From: Verrucomicrobiaceae bacterium
Lineage (GTDB): Bacteria; Verrucomicrobiota; Verrucomicrobiia; Verrucomicrobiales; DEV007
Assembly: GCA_009936795.1 (NCBI GenBank)
Contig: JAACDM010000340.1
Location: 1-43,433 of the forward strand
Length of the DNA stretch: 43,433 nt
Direction: 5' to 3'
In this document: positions 8,879 through 18,334 of the stretch, in pieces
How positions within the stretch are numbered: position 1 is the stretch's first letter
Layout of the letters: each line of letters starts with the position of its first letter
Program-made: the position numbers and the translations under genes
The notes under the pieces: generated by a model
Told to the model about the DNA's origin: nothing
The model's database searches: none
What the model saw: the letters and a program-made list of their open reading frames with translations, nothing else

Positions 8879-9919
8879 ATGAAGGCGATTTCCTCAACCC
8901 TACTTCTGATTCTTTGCGTAAGCTTGGGCAGTATCTCTTTGGTGCAGGATACACCGGGGCAGTCCTCAGTTCCCCCCGCTCACGAGGCTGATATGCCTGC
9001 AGAGAAGCCTTCGTTCTTCTCGCGCTTTCGCCGTCAGCCTACTGTTCCTGAGCAGCAAGCGGCACAGGCTGCGCCTGCCCCGAAACGTCAGTTTGGTATT
9101 CGGTTGCCACGTTTTAAGAAGCCAGACCTGTCCGGATTACCTAAGCCGCGCATGCCGAAAGTGAAATTTCCAAAGCTGCGCAAGCCGAATATTACCATGC
9201 CGAAGCTTCGTTGGCCCTTCAAGCGGCAGCAGGTATCGCGTCAGACGATTCAGAATTATCCTAACGGAGTGCGTAATCCAAAGCTTGGTGGTGCCTATGG
9301 GGTCATCATCGATGATGTCGTCAAATTTTATGAGATTGGACCGAGCCAGCCTGGCGGGCCAGATGCAAGATTGGACCGGGGATCCTTGGTAACCATTCGT
9401 AGCAATGATCGTGCATGGGCGTACATTACTCTTCGCGATGGTCGGTCTGGCTATATCGGGCTTGATCAGGTTCGGCTAGCTTCAGAGAGGGAATCCCCGA
9501 AGGCATCCGTCTCTAGGCCTCGTTCGAGTCAAGAGACGGGAACTTCTTCGTTCCTAGCAGAGAACAATAAGAGCTACGCTCCGCCGGCATTGCCAACGGC
9601 AGCCGCAGACCTATCAGATTCAGTTGAAGTGAACCCTTTACTCCAAACGTCGTCATTGGAAGAGTCCGCTCCCAGTGTCATCGAGCCAGTGGGTCAAGCC
9701 GCGGTCGTCGATGCTGAGCCTCAGCCGGTTGATTCTCCCGAGGTCCTCTTCGATCCTATTCTCGATCCGATTCAGCCTTCCCCAGGGGCGATTCCAGGCA
9801 GTTCCCAGCCGTTCCTTGAAGACCCGATTCCGTCGATCGAAGAGGAACTGCGTGCGATTCAAGAAGCTAGACTGAAAGCCAAGGAGGCTGCAGAGACCGC
9901 CTCTGACGGAGATGTTTGA
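8879..9919 (+). CDS. Secreted or periplasmic protein with basic proline-rich region and SH3-like domain
   Basis: Unrecognised 346-residue protein. I place the start at the ATG at 8879 because it begins a standard signal peptide (MKAISSTLLLILCVSLGS); an ATG at 8816 would add a polar 21-residue stretch in front. After the signal come a basic proline-rich segment, about residues 40-120, made of repeated short K/R-P units (for example LPKPRMPKVKFPKLRKP), then a bacterial SH3-like domain at about 137-200 (GVIIDDVVKFYEIG, then DRGSLVTIRSNDRAWAYI and GYIGLDQVRL). An acidic, Pro/Ser-rich tail ends in a charged helix. SH3-like domains in such proteins usually bind peptides or wall polymers, and the basic region could bind an anionic polymer; both are inference. 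Confidence 0.75.
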   Translation: MKAISSTLLLILCVSLGSISLVQDTPGQSSVPPAHEADMPAEKPSFFSRFRRQPTVPEQQAAQAAPAPKRQFGIRLPRFKKPDLSGLPKPRMPKVKFPKLRKPNITMPKLRWPFKRQQVSRQTIQNYPNGVRNPKLGGAYGVIIDDVVKFYEIGPSQPGGPDARLDRGSLVTIRSNDRAWAYITLRDGRSGYIGLDQVRLASERESPKASVSRPRSSQETGTSSFLAENNKSYAPPALPTAAADLSDSVEVNPLLQTSSLEESAPSVIEPVGQAAVVDAEPQPVDSPEVLFDPILDPIQPSPGAIPGSSQPFLEDPIPSIEEELRAIQEARLKAKEAAETASDGDV

Positions 9920-9979
9920 TCGGAGACACGGGATTTCAGGCGAGTGGCTCGTCATGTTGGTTTATGTTAGTTTAGAGAT

Positions 9980-11113
9980 ATGAAAGCGCTCACTCCGGGC
10001 TTGCGTGTGGTTTTCGCCATTGCGTGTTTGTTCGTGATTATTGGCGGACTGCGTGCTGCGGGCAGTTTCTTGGTGCCAATCATCCTCGCCTTCTTTCTGA
10101 CTGCGCTAAATATGCCATTTATCCAATGGCAGCTAAAGCGTGGCGTGCCTCATTTCTTGACCGTGATTTTGACCGTCCTGGTGAATCTGTCGCTGATCAG
10201 CGTGTTTGTTGCTTTGACAGTAAATGCGATCATGGACTTTCTGCCGGAGGCACCCTTTTATGTGGATCAGATCAGGGCAAATGTTGAGGCGTGGGGAACT
10301 CGGATCTTTGAGACGCCGATATTGCCGGATAGTGATCAGTTGAAAGAAGGGAAGGAGAACTTCTCAGAGATGCTCAGGCAAATGACTGCTCAATTTACAT
10401 ATGAGCTGCCGTCGGCTAACCAAGTGGTCGAGTCAGTGATGTCGCTTATGGGGACGGTGTTCTTTGTGTTTATCATCATGATCTTCATGATGCAGGAGTC
10501 TTTACTGATGAAGTTGCGCCTTGATGACGTGCACAAGGCGAGTGGCCCAGACTTGAACTATTTGGGACAGATATCGAAAGACATTCAGCGCTATCTACAC
10601 ATTAAGACGGCAGTCAGCCTTGCTACAGGGGCGCTTGCATGGCTGATGACGATGGCCTTTGGCCTGGAATTTCCACTCTTGTGGGGAGTGTTGGCCTTTG
10701 TTCTGAACTACATTCCATCGATTGGCTCCTTGATCGCGGCGATCCCGCCGTGCCTGCTTGCCCTTTGGCAACTAGGCATGGTTCCAGCGACGTTGATCGC
10801 CGTTGGCTATATCTCAATTAACATGGCTTTGGGTAATGTGATTGAGCCTATGTTGCTTGGACGCCGATTTGGAATTTCAACGCTTGTCGTTGTGCTCTCC
10901 GCGCTGTTCTGGGGGTGGGTGTGGGGCCCTGTAGGCATGTTTGTGGCCATCCCGTTGACCATGTTGATCAAGGTCATCCTGAATAACTCAGAGGGCCTGC
11001 GATGGATCTCTGTAGCGATGGGCAAATCCAGTGCTGAAGCAATTGACCATCGATGGGCGAATCCGGAAAGCTCTGCTTATGTGGCGGCTGATGAGGTGGA
11101 AACTCATCATTGA
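9980..11113 (+). CDS. AI-2E family transporter (PerM/YdiK-like membrane protein)
   Basis: Polytopic inner-membrane protein of the AI-2E transporter family (PF01594). Characterised members export autoinducer-2 or act as Na+/H+ antiporters, and the substrate here cannot be predicted. The 377-residue product has hydrophobic segments near residues 10-65, a soluble loop around 85-150, then the family's C-terminal half with FVLNYIPSIGSLIAAIPP, a GNVIEPMLLGRRFGIS signature and FWGWVWGPVGMFVAIPLT. These three motifs are diagnostic. It follows the SH3-like protein by 60 nt and may be cotranscribed with it. The C-terminal 35 residues are polar and cytosolic. Confidence 0.9.
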   Translation: MKALTPGLRVVFAIACLFVIIGGLRAAGSFLVPIILAFFLTALNMPFIQWQLKRGVPHFLTVILTVLVNLSLISVFVALTVNAIMDFLPEAPFYVDQIRANVEAWGTRIFETPILPDSDQLKEGKENFSEMLRQMTAQFTYELPSANQVVESVMSLMGTVFFVFIIMIFMMQESLLMKLRLDDVHKASGPDLNYLGQISKDIQRYLHIKTAVSLATGALAWLMTMAFGLEFPLLWGVLAFVLNYIPSIGSLIAAIPPCLLALWQLGMVPATLIAVGYISINMALGNVIEPMLLGRRFGISTLVVVLSALFWGWVWGPVGMFVAIPLTMLIKVILNNSEGLRWISVAMGKSSAEAIDHRWANPESSAYVAADEVETHH

Positions 11114-11167
11114 TCAATCATTAAGGCGGGGCGACAATGGGTAGATCGGCTCGAAGCGACGAATGCA

Positions 11168-14100
11168 TTATGGATTTATCAGTATGGTCCGATAGAAGCG
11201 CCGTGCATCACTGAGCGTTGTTGACGGATCCTCAATGGTGAGACTGAGGCTGGTCGCTGTCATCGTGGCTACATCTGTCCACGATTCGTCATTGAGTCCA
11301 GAGTTTATCTGCACCGTATAAGTCTTTCCTGGCACGGTTGACCAAGTGATCATTGTGGCGCCGCTAGTGCTGTTCTGAACGAGACTAGTGATTTCGAGCA
11401 CTGAATTTGAGTTCAGCGGGTCGGTGCCAGCGAGAACTTCTGCGCCGTCGATCATACCATCACCATCGGAATCTGCATTGTTAATAGAGGTTCCAAGAAC
11501 GCCCTCTTCTGCGTCTGTTAGTCCATCGGCATCTTGGTCAGGGCCGCTTCCGGGTGCGCCTGCCCCGCTTGCACTAGCAAACCAATTGCTTGGGGAATTG
11601 TAGTTGCCTCTGGTATCGATCACTTCCAACGAGGGACCTTTGCCATCCGCTGCTTCCGGCCAAGGCGCCTTGTCGTTGTAGGTAAAGTCGTGAATCACGT
11701 TTCCATTGGAGTCGCGAAGAACGATGCGCTCTCCGCTGTTGGAAAGTGCTCCGCCAGCCCACTGACCAACGATGCGAATAGCAGTACCATGTTGGGCTTG
11801 AAAGGCAGTAGTGTCTGCGACGAGCACGGCATACTCGTTCGGTGAAAGAACGATGCTAGGAAAGGTGAATGCATCAAACGGCCGAGTGGCTTCGAAAGTC
11901 ACTCCATCGAGATCGAGGTTCATAGAGCTGATGTTGGTGAGTTCAATGTATTCGAGGGACCTGCCCTCAGTAGGATAATACATCAGTTCAGAGATGCGGA
12001 GGGCCTCGAGAGCATCGGTGGTCGCCTCCGGATCGACTAGCATTGCATAGTCAAACTCGAATCGCACAGGCTCTGAAACATCGGTTGCTGCAAAGAGGCC
12101 GCCCTGGCTGGCTTGGGTTCCGATGCTAAGTGGTTGCGTATGGATGGTGAACCACTGGCCAGGTTCGCCTTGGTAGTCGAAATGGAGGTTGGCGCCTGCC
12201 CGACGCACCCTGATTGTCGCTTTGCCGTTGTTCCACGGCAAGGACGCTAGGGATAAATACGATCCTCCTTGGGCGCGCTTTACAGAAATGAAATCCCCAT
12301 CTTCCATTCCGAACACATAGCGAGTTGTGGCTGCCTCTTCTGTGTCAACGATTAGGCCTACCATGAAGTCTCCTTGCTGTAGAGTTGCCAATTCAATGTC
12401 CGTGTGAAAGGACCAATCGGTCGTTGGCGGAAGATCCCTCCAGATCATCGGATGCTGGGGCGAAAGCTGAGTGAGGAGGAGAGCGTTCTCCCCTTCGAGT
12501 TTTAAAGTGAGCCTTCCTGGCCGGTCATCGAGCGAGTACCAAGCGTTTGGCGTGCCTCCATTTCGAACGACGAGATTCTCAAGGGACCAGTACGACTCTA
12601 GCAGAGGTGTTGAGAAAGAGCTCCATCCCGAAGCTGCATAAACGGCGGCTCCACGAGTGAGCGTGCGTTCTTGAAGTACGACATCGGTTCCGGTAACGCT
12701 TATTTTGTAGAGGCCCGGTTTGGCAAAGGATACATCCGTACTGCTTGTATTCTGGGCGGTGAGACTTGCCTGGGATGATGGATTTACTACCCAGGAATAT
12801 GACAGTGCACTTCCTTCCTGGTCAAGGCTAGCCGAGGCATCGAGAGCTAACGTTTTACTGACAGCCACATTGAATGATCCGGGATCTGCGTCCACAGCCA
12901 TCACCGGAGGTGCGTTGCCCGTTCTAGTGACGGAAGTGGTGGTGGAAGCAACGACGATGTCGTTGGCGTCGACCGCTTGTACGGTGATCAAATTCGTTCC
13001 CTGCTGGAGTATGATTCCTGTCAGCGTCCAGCTCGTTTCCGAATCAAAACGCCCAATGGCTTCGGGATGACCTACGGCTCGGATGGAGAAGGCGTTGTAA
13101 GGGCTCGTTCCGGTCAACGTGATGGTATTCGAAGCCGTCGTGCTTGTTGGCGTGATGGTCAGGTTCGTAGTCAGCGCCGACCCGATATCTGTCTGGGCTC
13201 GGCCGACGCGATTGGCATTCCAAGTTGTATAGGTATCCACATTGTTTGCGTAGGATGGAGAGGCTGCTTCTTCACATTGGAACCAAGCTGTGAGCCTGGC
13301 CGAGTTGTGAGTGTATTTGTCGACCATCTCGCCGAGGTAGTAGTTCACGCGTTGGCGAATATAGGGCTTCGAATAGAAGTTGCCCACACCGGGAAGATTG
13401 CCGATGAACGGGGCGTTTGAGTTGCCGAAGGTCAGATCTGAATCCCACTGAATGAGCATCCAACGGTGGTCGGTGTTGCGTCTAAAGAAGTAGCCGTTCT
13501 TTCCTCGATTTCTCGTAAGGGTGTCCCAGTCATCGCACCAGCCCCGTACGACGGCATTGGCGGCCATCATATCGATATCCGCCATCCGTTCGATCTCTTC
13601 TCTGGTGAAGTCGTCCTCGCCAACGGATTTCACCCAGTTGATGAAGGCCCCGTAGTCGTACTCAGCTTCGCGAGAACGTTTGATCCACTCTGACTGATAA
13701 CGTTCTGGTTCGTCAGTGTCCTTGTAGGACCAGTCTGCATTGCGGTTCTGTCGGGACCAGTTGTCGTCGAACCACCATTCGTCGTCGATACGATAGAGTT
13801 CGCCTAGTTCACCATCGGGCCAATTTCGCTTCAAAAAGTCATTGGAGTTGGGCTCAACGTCTTCTCGAATGGCGGCACTATCCCCATTCACGATGACCCG
13901 AATGAACTCATTCTCGCTGGCAGCATGGCCAAATAGATAGAGCCAGTAGCGGATGATGCGGTTATGATAGGCGCGGCCACCATTGGCATCATTGTCGATC
14001 GAGCGACGGGAGTAACCTCGATAAAGATAGTCTCCCGGAGTTTTCCACTTGGCGCGCGATAGGTCTGAACCGCTTGCTCGAGTCCAAGGGCTGCCACTCT

Positions 14101-17100
14101 TCCGGAGTTCGCAGTTGTAGATGATGTCACGTTCATCACCAATGAACGTCGCGTTGAAGTAGTGGTTTGAAAGTCGAGGAAACTTAAAGTCAAATGTCGG
14201 GCTTTCGCCGTTGCCACCGAGGGCGCTAAGCGATCTTGCCGAGATTACGAACCGCTCGGTGCGAAGATCGCCGGCGATCGTGGAATCGTCTACCACCCAT
14301 AGGGCAGGTCGGACTGGGGCGTTGGATGGCTGGATGCTTGTTCCCCCGGCAGATGTAGCCTCGACGTAGAACTCGACCACGCTATTGTCGCTTAGATAGT
14401 CGCTAATAGTGACGGTGTAGAGACCGTCGTTGGCGATGGCATCACCTTGGGTGAGGCCATCGTCGGTCATGGCTGTGGTTGCCCATGCATTACTGCCGCT
14501 ACTGTTGTCGAGCCGATGCCTGAGGTTGACTGAGGTGAGCGGGATGGCTGCGGAGATTCGTGCCGTGACCTTTACGGGGTCAATGGACGTGGGAACGGCA
14601 GGCTGGTGACGCAGAGCCGAGACAGTTGGCCTTGGAGTAGCAAGGACTGCTGAGTTGGCGCTGCCTGGCGTGCCGAGGTTTACTGGAATGGGCAGGCGAA
14701 TGATTCCTCCAAAAGAGCGGTCCCAGGTCGCTACGACCAGCGTGGGCTTCCCTGAGATCCATCGAGCTTCGAAGTCAAACGTGAGCATATCATCTTGCTC
14801 GATGGCAATGATGTCTGTCTCGCATCGGTTCGCTTTGACATCTCCATGGCCATCAGAGACGAGGTGGAACACGGTGCCATTCATGTGGCTTGCATGGTGG
14901 GTTCCCTGGCAAAGCCACCCTGTGGCGCCGTCTCCGTCAGTCACGACGACTTCGCCATTGCCTGGAAGAATGGAGGCCCCAGTGCCGTTGCGCTTCAGGC
15001 TAAGGTTGCGCAGCGCAAGGTGGGAATCGCCCACCGCATGAAGATGCAACTCTTCATAGTCCGACGGCGATCCCATTGTTCTGAGTTGTTCGTAGGTTTC
15101 ACTGATACTGTAAGCAGCGAATGAAGATTTGTTAGATTCGTCCGAGTCCGCCCAAGCACTGGCCATCGCGTTGTCCATATCGGGATGGCGGAGCTCCATG
15201 CTGGAACCTTGTCCCGCAGCAAGTGCTGGCCAATCGCCTCCCGTATGATAGTGGAATGCATCTGCGATATTTCCCCATTCATCCACAAGCCGAAGGCGCT
15301 CACCGCCATTGGCAAGATTGCCAGAGTAGTCACCGATGACCGTCGCAGTGGGATGGGCGTCTGCAGTGAGGGTTCGATTGGCCGCGATGACCACGTAGGC
15401 ACCAGCAGCAAGCGTTGTGCCGCTGGGAAACGTATAGTCAATGCCCTTATCAAATTCCCATGAGGTCAGGTCGACGCTGGCACTACCCTTGTTGTAGAGT
15501 TCGACGTACTCGCCATCGCGATGACCACTGGGCGGTTCGACCATCAGTTCAGAAATAACAATGGAGGTTTGCCGATCGGGATCATTGCTCGTATCGCGGC
15601 TGCCTGCGGCCGATACATAGAATTCCTTGGAGCCATCTGGAAAGGCGGCGGTGTGCGCGCGGGTCGAATGGCTTCTAACGGATACCGAATCGAGAACCTG
15701 ATCACTTGAGTTGATGAGAAACAGAGCAATCTCTCCGTTGTCTGCGGGGAAGGCTGTGTCCCAGCTAGCGAAGCCCCATTCGCTGATGTTGCCATCCAGA
15801 GCAATCTTGTCTGAAAAGTCCCGAGTGCTTGCGATCCATAGCCCGTTCGCGCTGGTCGTGGTGTCGCTGAGGTTGTGCAGTTCGATCCAATCCGCACAGC
15901 CGTGTGCGTCAAAATGCACCTCGTTGATGGCCAGGGAACTTTCTGAGGTTCCTGTGCTTACATTTGGAAGGGCTGGGGTCGGACTGCTGAATAGAAACCA
16001 CGCGGCACTTCCTGCCGGTTTGCGTCCAAGTGACCTCCCGTCGAGCGGCATGGCAGTAGTCAGGGCGCTGGTCACGGTGCTACCGTCAGGTTCCGTGAGG
16101 TAAAGTGTCGTGGTTGCTGTCGGCGTGAATCCAGATTCGGCAAAGCCTACGGAAGCTAGACCGTTGGGGGAGACGATGATACTGCGAGGAATCAAATATT
16201 TGGTCAGGTTGGCAGGATCATCACTTAGATAGTAGCCGCTCAACGTGATGGGAGAGTCTGTAGGATTGAAGATCTCGATGAATCCGCCGTTGTTGCTTGG
16301 TAATACCTCGTTAACGAGCAGGTTAGACGCGGTAGGGGCGGCTATGTTGAGGCGCATGCCGAAGACGACATCCGAACTGGTTGCGTTGGTCTGTTTGAGA
16401 GTTGCGGCAATGACATTGACACCATCGACGAGAGGTGGATTGGCCACGCTGATTAACCCAAGCTCTTCTGTGGCGTTGGTGACGACACGAGTCGCGGTTG
16501 TTCCATGGCCTGCCGCGCTGGACGTTCCCACGCCTCCGATCCACTGGCCGTTTAGCCAGTAGCCTGCGCCATCGTCAATGATCTGATCGATCGTGATCGA
16601 GGTGCCCGTGGTCGGGCCGCTGTAGGTGAACTCTTTGCGCAAGTAGTAGGTGAGATGATTGGATGCATTCGAACTGTTGAGGAGTGCCGATTGCATGCCC
16701 GGGCTGGGGACGGCTGCGGTCTCAAAACCGTAAAGGCCTCCGTTGTTCCCGGCATCACCGATGCGTGTCCATCCTGCATCCGCGTAGGTGTAGCTCACTT
16801 CCTTCCAAGCGCTTCCGAGGTCTGTGTTCTGATCGTGGAAATCCCAGGCATCACCATAGTTCACATACGGTAGCCCATTGGTTAGGTTAATACTTGGATC
16901 TGGGTAGGGCTCCTCTGCTAGGGTGGGCTCGGGACTGCCAGGCGTGCCGCCTTTGCTCGGACTCGCTGCCCAGACACGGTAGTCATCGATGACACGACTG
17001 GTGTCGGCCAAGACCAAGCTGTGGCCGGTGCCATCGGCAGCGACAGGCCAGACGCCCTTGTCATTGTATTTTAGCGTACAACGAGTCACTCCATTCTTGT

Positions 17101-17479
17101 CTTCCAAAGAAATTCTCTCGCCGCTATCACTTAGTTTGCCAGACCAGGGGCCGAAGACACGAATGGCTTCTGGAAGGCCGTAGATTGTCCGAAACGTTGC
17201 GGGGTCCGTATCACAGAGGACAACACGTTCAAACGCCTTTAAAAAGGTGTGTGTTGGATCGGTGCCCGAGAAATCTGGAAAGGTAAACGTTACGCCCTCC
17301 TTTACTTCCCATAAAGCAATGTCGAATGGGGTGGATGTTAGGTTTTGAACTTCGATGAATTCAGGGGCCCCGTTGGAGGGGTTGTACATGACTTCGCTGA
17401 AGACCACTCGCTCGGCAACGAGCGGTGTAAGAAAGATGCCCAGGCACAGAGGAACCAGGGCTGCAGGGGACCATTTCAC
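11168..17479 (-). CDS. Giant secreted protein with five lamin-tail domains, CotH-kinase-like domain and PKD-like domain
   Basis: Surface or secreted 2103-residue protein. Its N-terminal signal peptide ends near LVAERVVFSE. Five lamin-tail-like domains begin near residues 24, 386, 516, 640 and 1826, each opening with a motif such as FSEVMYNP, LLVNEVLPS or ISELMYYP and followed by EFIEVQN- or EYIELTN-type strands. A CotH-like region spans about 1110-1400, with LYRGYSRRS, YHNRIIRYWLY and the CotH hallmark HRWMLIQWDSDLTFG near 1343. A PKD-like domain lies near 1526-1610. Asp-rich calcium-binding-type repeats (DQDADGLTDAEEG, DSDGDGMIDGAE) are near 1985, and a C-terminal module of about 60 residues ends RRFYRTILINP. 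CotH relatives phosphorylate proteins; activity here is unproven. Probable roles are adhesion or polymer binding. The gene is alone on its strand. Confidence 0.88.
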   Translation of the reverse strand: MKWSPAALVPLCLGIFLTPLVAERVVFSEVMYNPSNGAPEFIEVQNLTSTPFDIALWEVKEGVTFTFPDFSGTDPTHTFLKAFERVVLCDTDPATFRTIYGLPEAIRVFGPWSGKLSDSGERISLEDKNGVTRCTLKYNDKGVWPVAADGTGHSLVLADTSRVIDDYRVWAASPSKGGTPGSPEPTLAEEPYPDPSINLTNGLPYVNYGDAWDFHDQNTDLGSAWKEVSYTYADAGWTRIGDAGNNGGLYGFETAAVPSPGMQSALLNSSNASNHLTYYLRKEFTYSGPTTGTSITIDQIIDDGAGYWLNGQWIGGVGTSSAAGHGTTATRVVTNATEELGLISVANPPLVDGVNVIAATLKQTNATSSDVVFGMRLNIAAPTASNLLVNEVLPSNNGGFIEIFNPTDSPITLSGYYLSDDPANLTKYLIPRSIIVSPNGLASVGFAESGFTPTATTTLYLTEPDGSTVTSALTTAMPLDGRSLGRKPAGSAAWFLFSSPTPALPNVSTGTSESSLAINEVHFDAHGCADWIELHNLSDTTTSANGLWIASTRDFSDKIALDGNISEWGFASWDTAFPADNGEIALFLINSSDQVLDSVSVRSHSTRAHTAAFPDGSKEFYVSAAGSRDTSNDPDRQTSIVISELMVEPPSGHRDGEYVELYNKGSASVDLTSWEFDKGIDYTFPSGTTLAAGAYVVIAANRTLTADAHPTATVIGDYSGNLANGGERLRLVDEWGNIADAFHYHTGGDWPALAAGQGSSMELRHPDMDNAMASAWADSDESNKSSFAAYSISETYEQLRTMGSPSDYEELHLHAVGDSHLALRNLSLKRNGTGASILPGNGEVVVTDGDGATGWLCQGTHHASHMNGTVFHLVSDGHGDVKANRCETDIIAIEQDDMLTFDFEARWISGKPTLVVATWDRSFGGIIRLPIPVNLGTPGSANSAVLATPRPTVSALRHQPAVPTSIDPVKVTARISAAIPLTSVNLRHRLDNSSGSNAWATTAMTDDGLTQGDAIANDGLYTVTISDYLSDNSVVEFYVEATSAGGTSIQPSNAPVRPALWVVDDSTIAGDLRTERFVISARSLSALGGNGESPTFDFKFPRLSNHYFNATFIGDERDIIYNCELRKSGSPWTRASGSDLSRAKWKTPGDYLYRGYSRRSIDNDANGGRAYHNRIIRYWLYLFGHAASENEFIRVIVNGDSAAIREDVEPNSNDFLKRNWPDGELGELYRIDDEWWFDDNWSRQNRNADWSYKDTDEPERYQSEWIKRSREAEYDYGAFINWVKSVGEDDFTREEIERMADIDMMAANAVVRGWCDDWDTLTRNRGKNGYFFRRNTDHRWMLIQWDSDLTFGNSNAPFIGNLPGVGNFYSKPYIRQRVNYYLGEMVDKYTHNSARLTAWFQCEEAASPSYANNVDTYTTWNANRVGRAQTDIGSALTTNLTITPTSTTASNTITLTGTSPYNAFSIRAVGHPEAIGRFDSETSWTLTGIILQQGTNLITVQAVDANDIVVASTTTSVTRTGNAPPVMAVDADPGSFNVAVSKTLALDASASLDQEGSALSYSWVVNPSSQASLTAQNTSSTDVSFAKPGLYKISVTGTDVVLQERTLTRGAAVYAASGWSSFSTPLLESYWSLENLVVRNGGTPNAWYSLDDRPGRLTLKLEGENALLLTQLSPQHPMIWRDLPPTTDWSFHTDIELATLQQGDFMVGLIVDTEEAATTRYVFGMEDGDFISVKRAQGGSYLSLASLPWNNGKATIRVRRAGANLHFDYQGEPGQWFTIHTQPLSIGTQASQGGLFAATDVSEPVRFEFDYAMLVDPEATTDALEALRISELMYYPTEGRSLEYIELTNISSMNLDLDGVTFEATRPFDAFTFPSIVLSPNEYAVLVADTTAFQAQHGTAIRIVGQWAGGALSNSGERIVLRDSNGNVIHDFTYNDKAPWPEAADGKGPSLEVIDTRGNYNSPSNWFASASGAGAPGSGPDQDADGLTDAEEGVLGTSINNADSDGDGMIDGAEVLAGTDPLNSNSVLEITSLVQNSTSGATMITWSTVPGKTYTVQINSGLNDESWTDVATMTATSLSLTIEDPSTTLSDARRFYRTILINP

Positions 17480-17607
17480 AGATAGGGGGGATCTTAGGGG
17501 GACGGATTAAGTGGGAACTATCGAGCTCAGGGGAAAGTCTGTAAAGCAGCCTGGGGAGAATAGGTTTCCTCTTGTGCTTTCTCGCGTAGCCTCGGCATGA
17601 TGTTCGC

Positions 17608-18321
17608 ATGGATGCGACATCGATTTTAAGAGGAATTCTAGAAGGGAACGCAACAAACAGTGGTCGCATCCGTGCCATTCAGCGTGACCAAGGAGGTAGG
17701 AGCGGGATAGCAGAGACCCTTGAGGATCTGCTCGGAGTGCATGACGATGATGATGTTCGGCCGCAGTCTGGGTCGAGATCTCCTCAGCGGGAACGAGAGG
17801 TGGCTCCAACTCAGGGGCCACGGCAGCGTCAATCGGTTCCAAAACAGCGCTCGGGTGGCCTCCCGGAAGATTTGTTAGGGGGATTAATTGGGAAAGGGAA
17901 ACGGAGTAGCCAGCCAGCACCTGAACCTCCGCATCAGAGGCAACGAGAGCGTCGTCTGTCTCAGGAGCAGCAGGAACAGGCCGTCTTTCTCATTCGTGCC
18001 ATGTGCCACGCGGCCAAGGTGGATGGGGCCGTCGATCGGCAGGAGCAGGATGCGATACTCGGTCGATTGGGCGAGGTGACCGAAGAGGAATTGAACTTTG
18101 TCAGGAAGGAGTTGGATTCACCTCTGGACGTCACACAGTTCTGCCGATCCGTAGTGGATGACTTAGCGGAGCAGGTCTATGCGTTCTCCGTCATGGCTAT
18201 TAAGTTGGATACTTTGAAAGAGGCTGCTTATCTCGGGCGACTGGCACAAGGGCTGCAAGTAGATGAGCGCACTTGTAACCGTTTGCATGCCAAGGTTGGC
18301 GCGCCCAGTCTTTACGCCTAA
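17608..18321 (+). CDS. DUF533/TerB-like protein (YebE-like)
   Basis: The 237-residue protein has a variable, Gln/Arg/Pro-rich first half (about residues 40-115, low complexity) with a Gly-rich LLGGLIGKG stretch. A C-terminal alpha-helical domain at about 120-235 matches the DUF533/TerB-like fold: QAVFLIRAMCHAAKVDGAVDRQEQDAIL carries the acidic metal-site-like helix pair typical of TerB, then ELDSPLDVTQFC and YAFSVMAIKLDT. TerB-like proteins are linked to membrane or stress-related complexes, but DUF533 function is not established. It is divergent from the giant lamin-tail gene and followed 13 nt later by the MDR oxidoreductase. An imperfect inverted repeat overlaps the start codon (17599-17621). 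Confidence 0.8.
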   Translation: MDATSILRGILEGNATNSGRIRAIQRDQGGRSGIAETLEDLLGVHDDDDVRPQSGSRSPQREREVAPTQGPRQRQSVPKQRSGGLPEDLLGGLIGKGKRSSQPAPEPPHQRQRERRLSQEQQEQAVFLIRAMCHAAKVDGAVDRQEQDAILGRLGEVTEEELNFVRKELDSPLDVTQFCRSVVDDLAEQVYAFSVMAIKLDTLKEAAYLGRLAQGLQVDERTCNRLHAKVGAPSLYA

Positions 18322-18334
18322 GGCGCGTTCTGCT

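Noticed and set aside
18263-18334. Upstream start for the MDR oxidoreductase
   Set aside because: Would overlap the DUF533 gene and add 24 residues not seen in the family; the ATG at 18335 fits.
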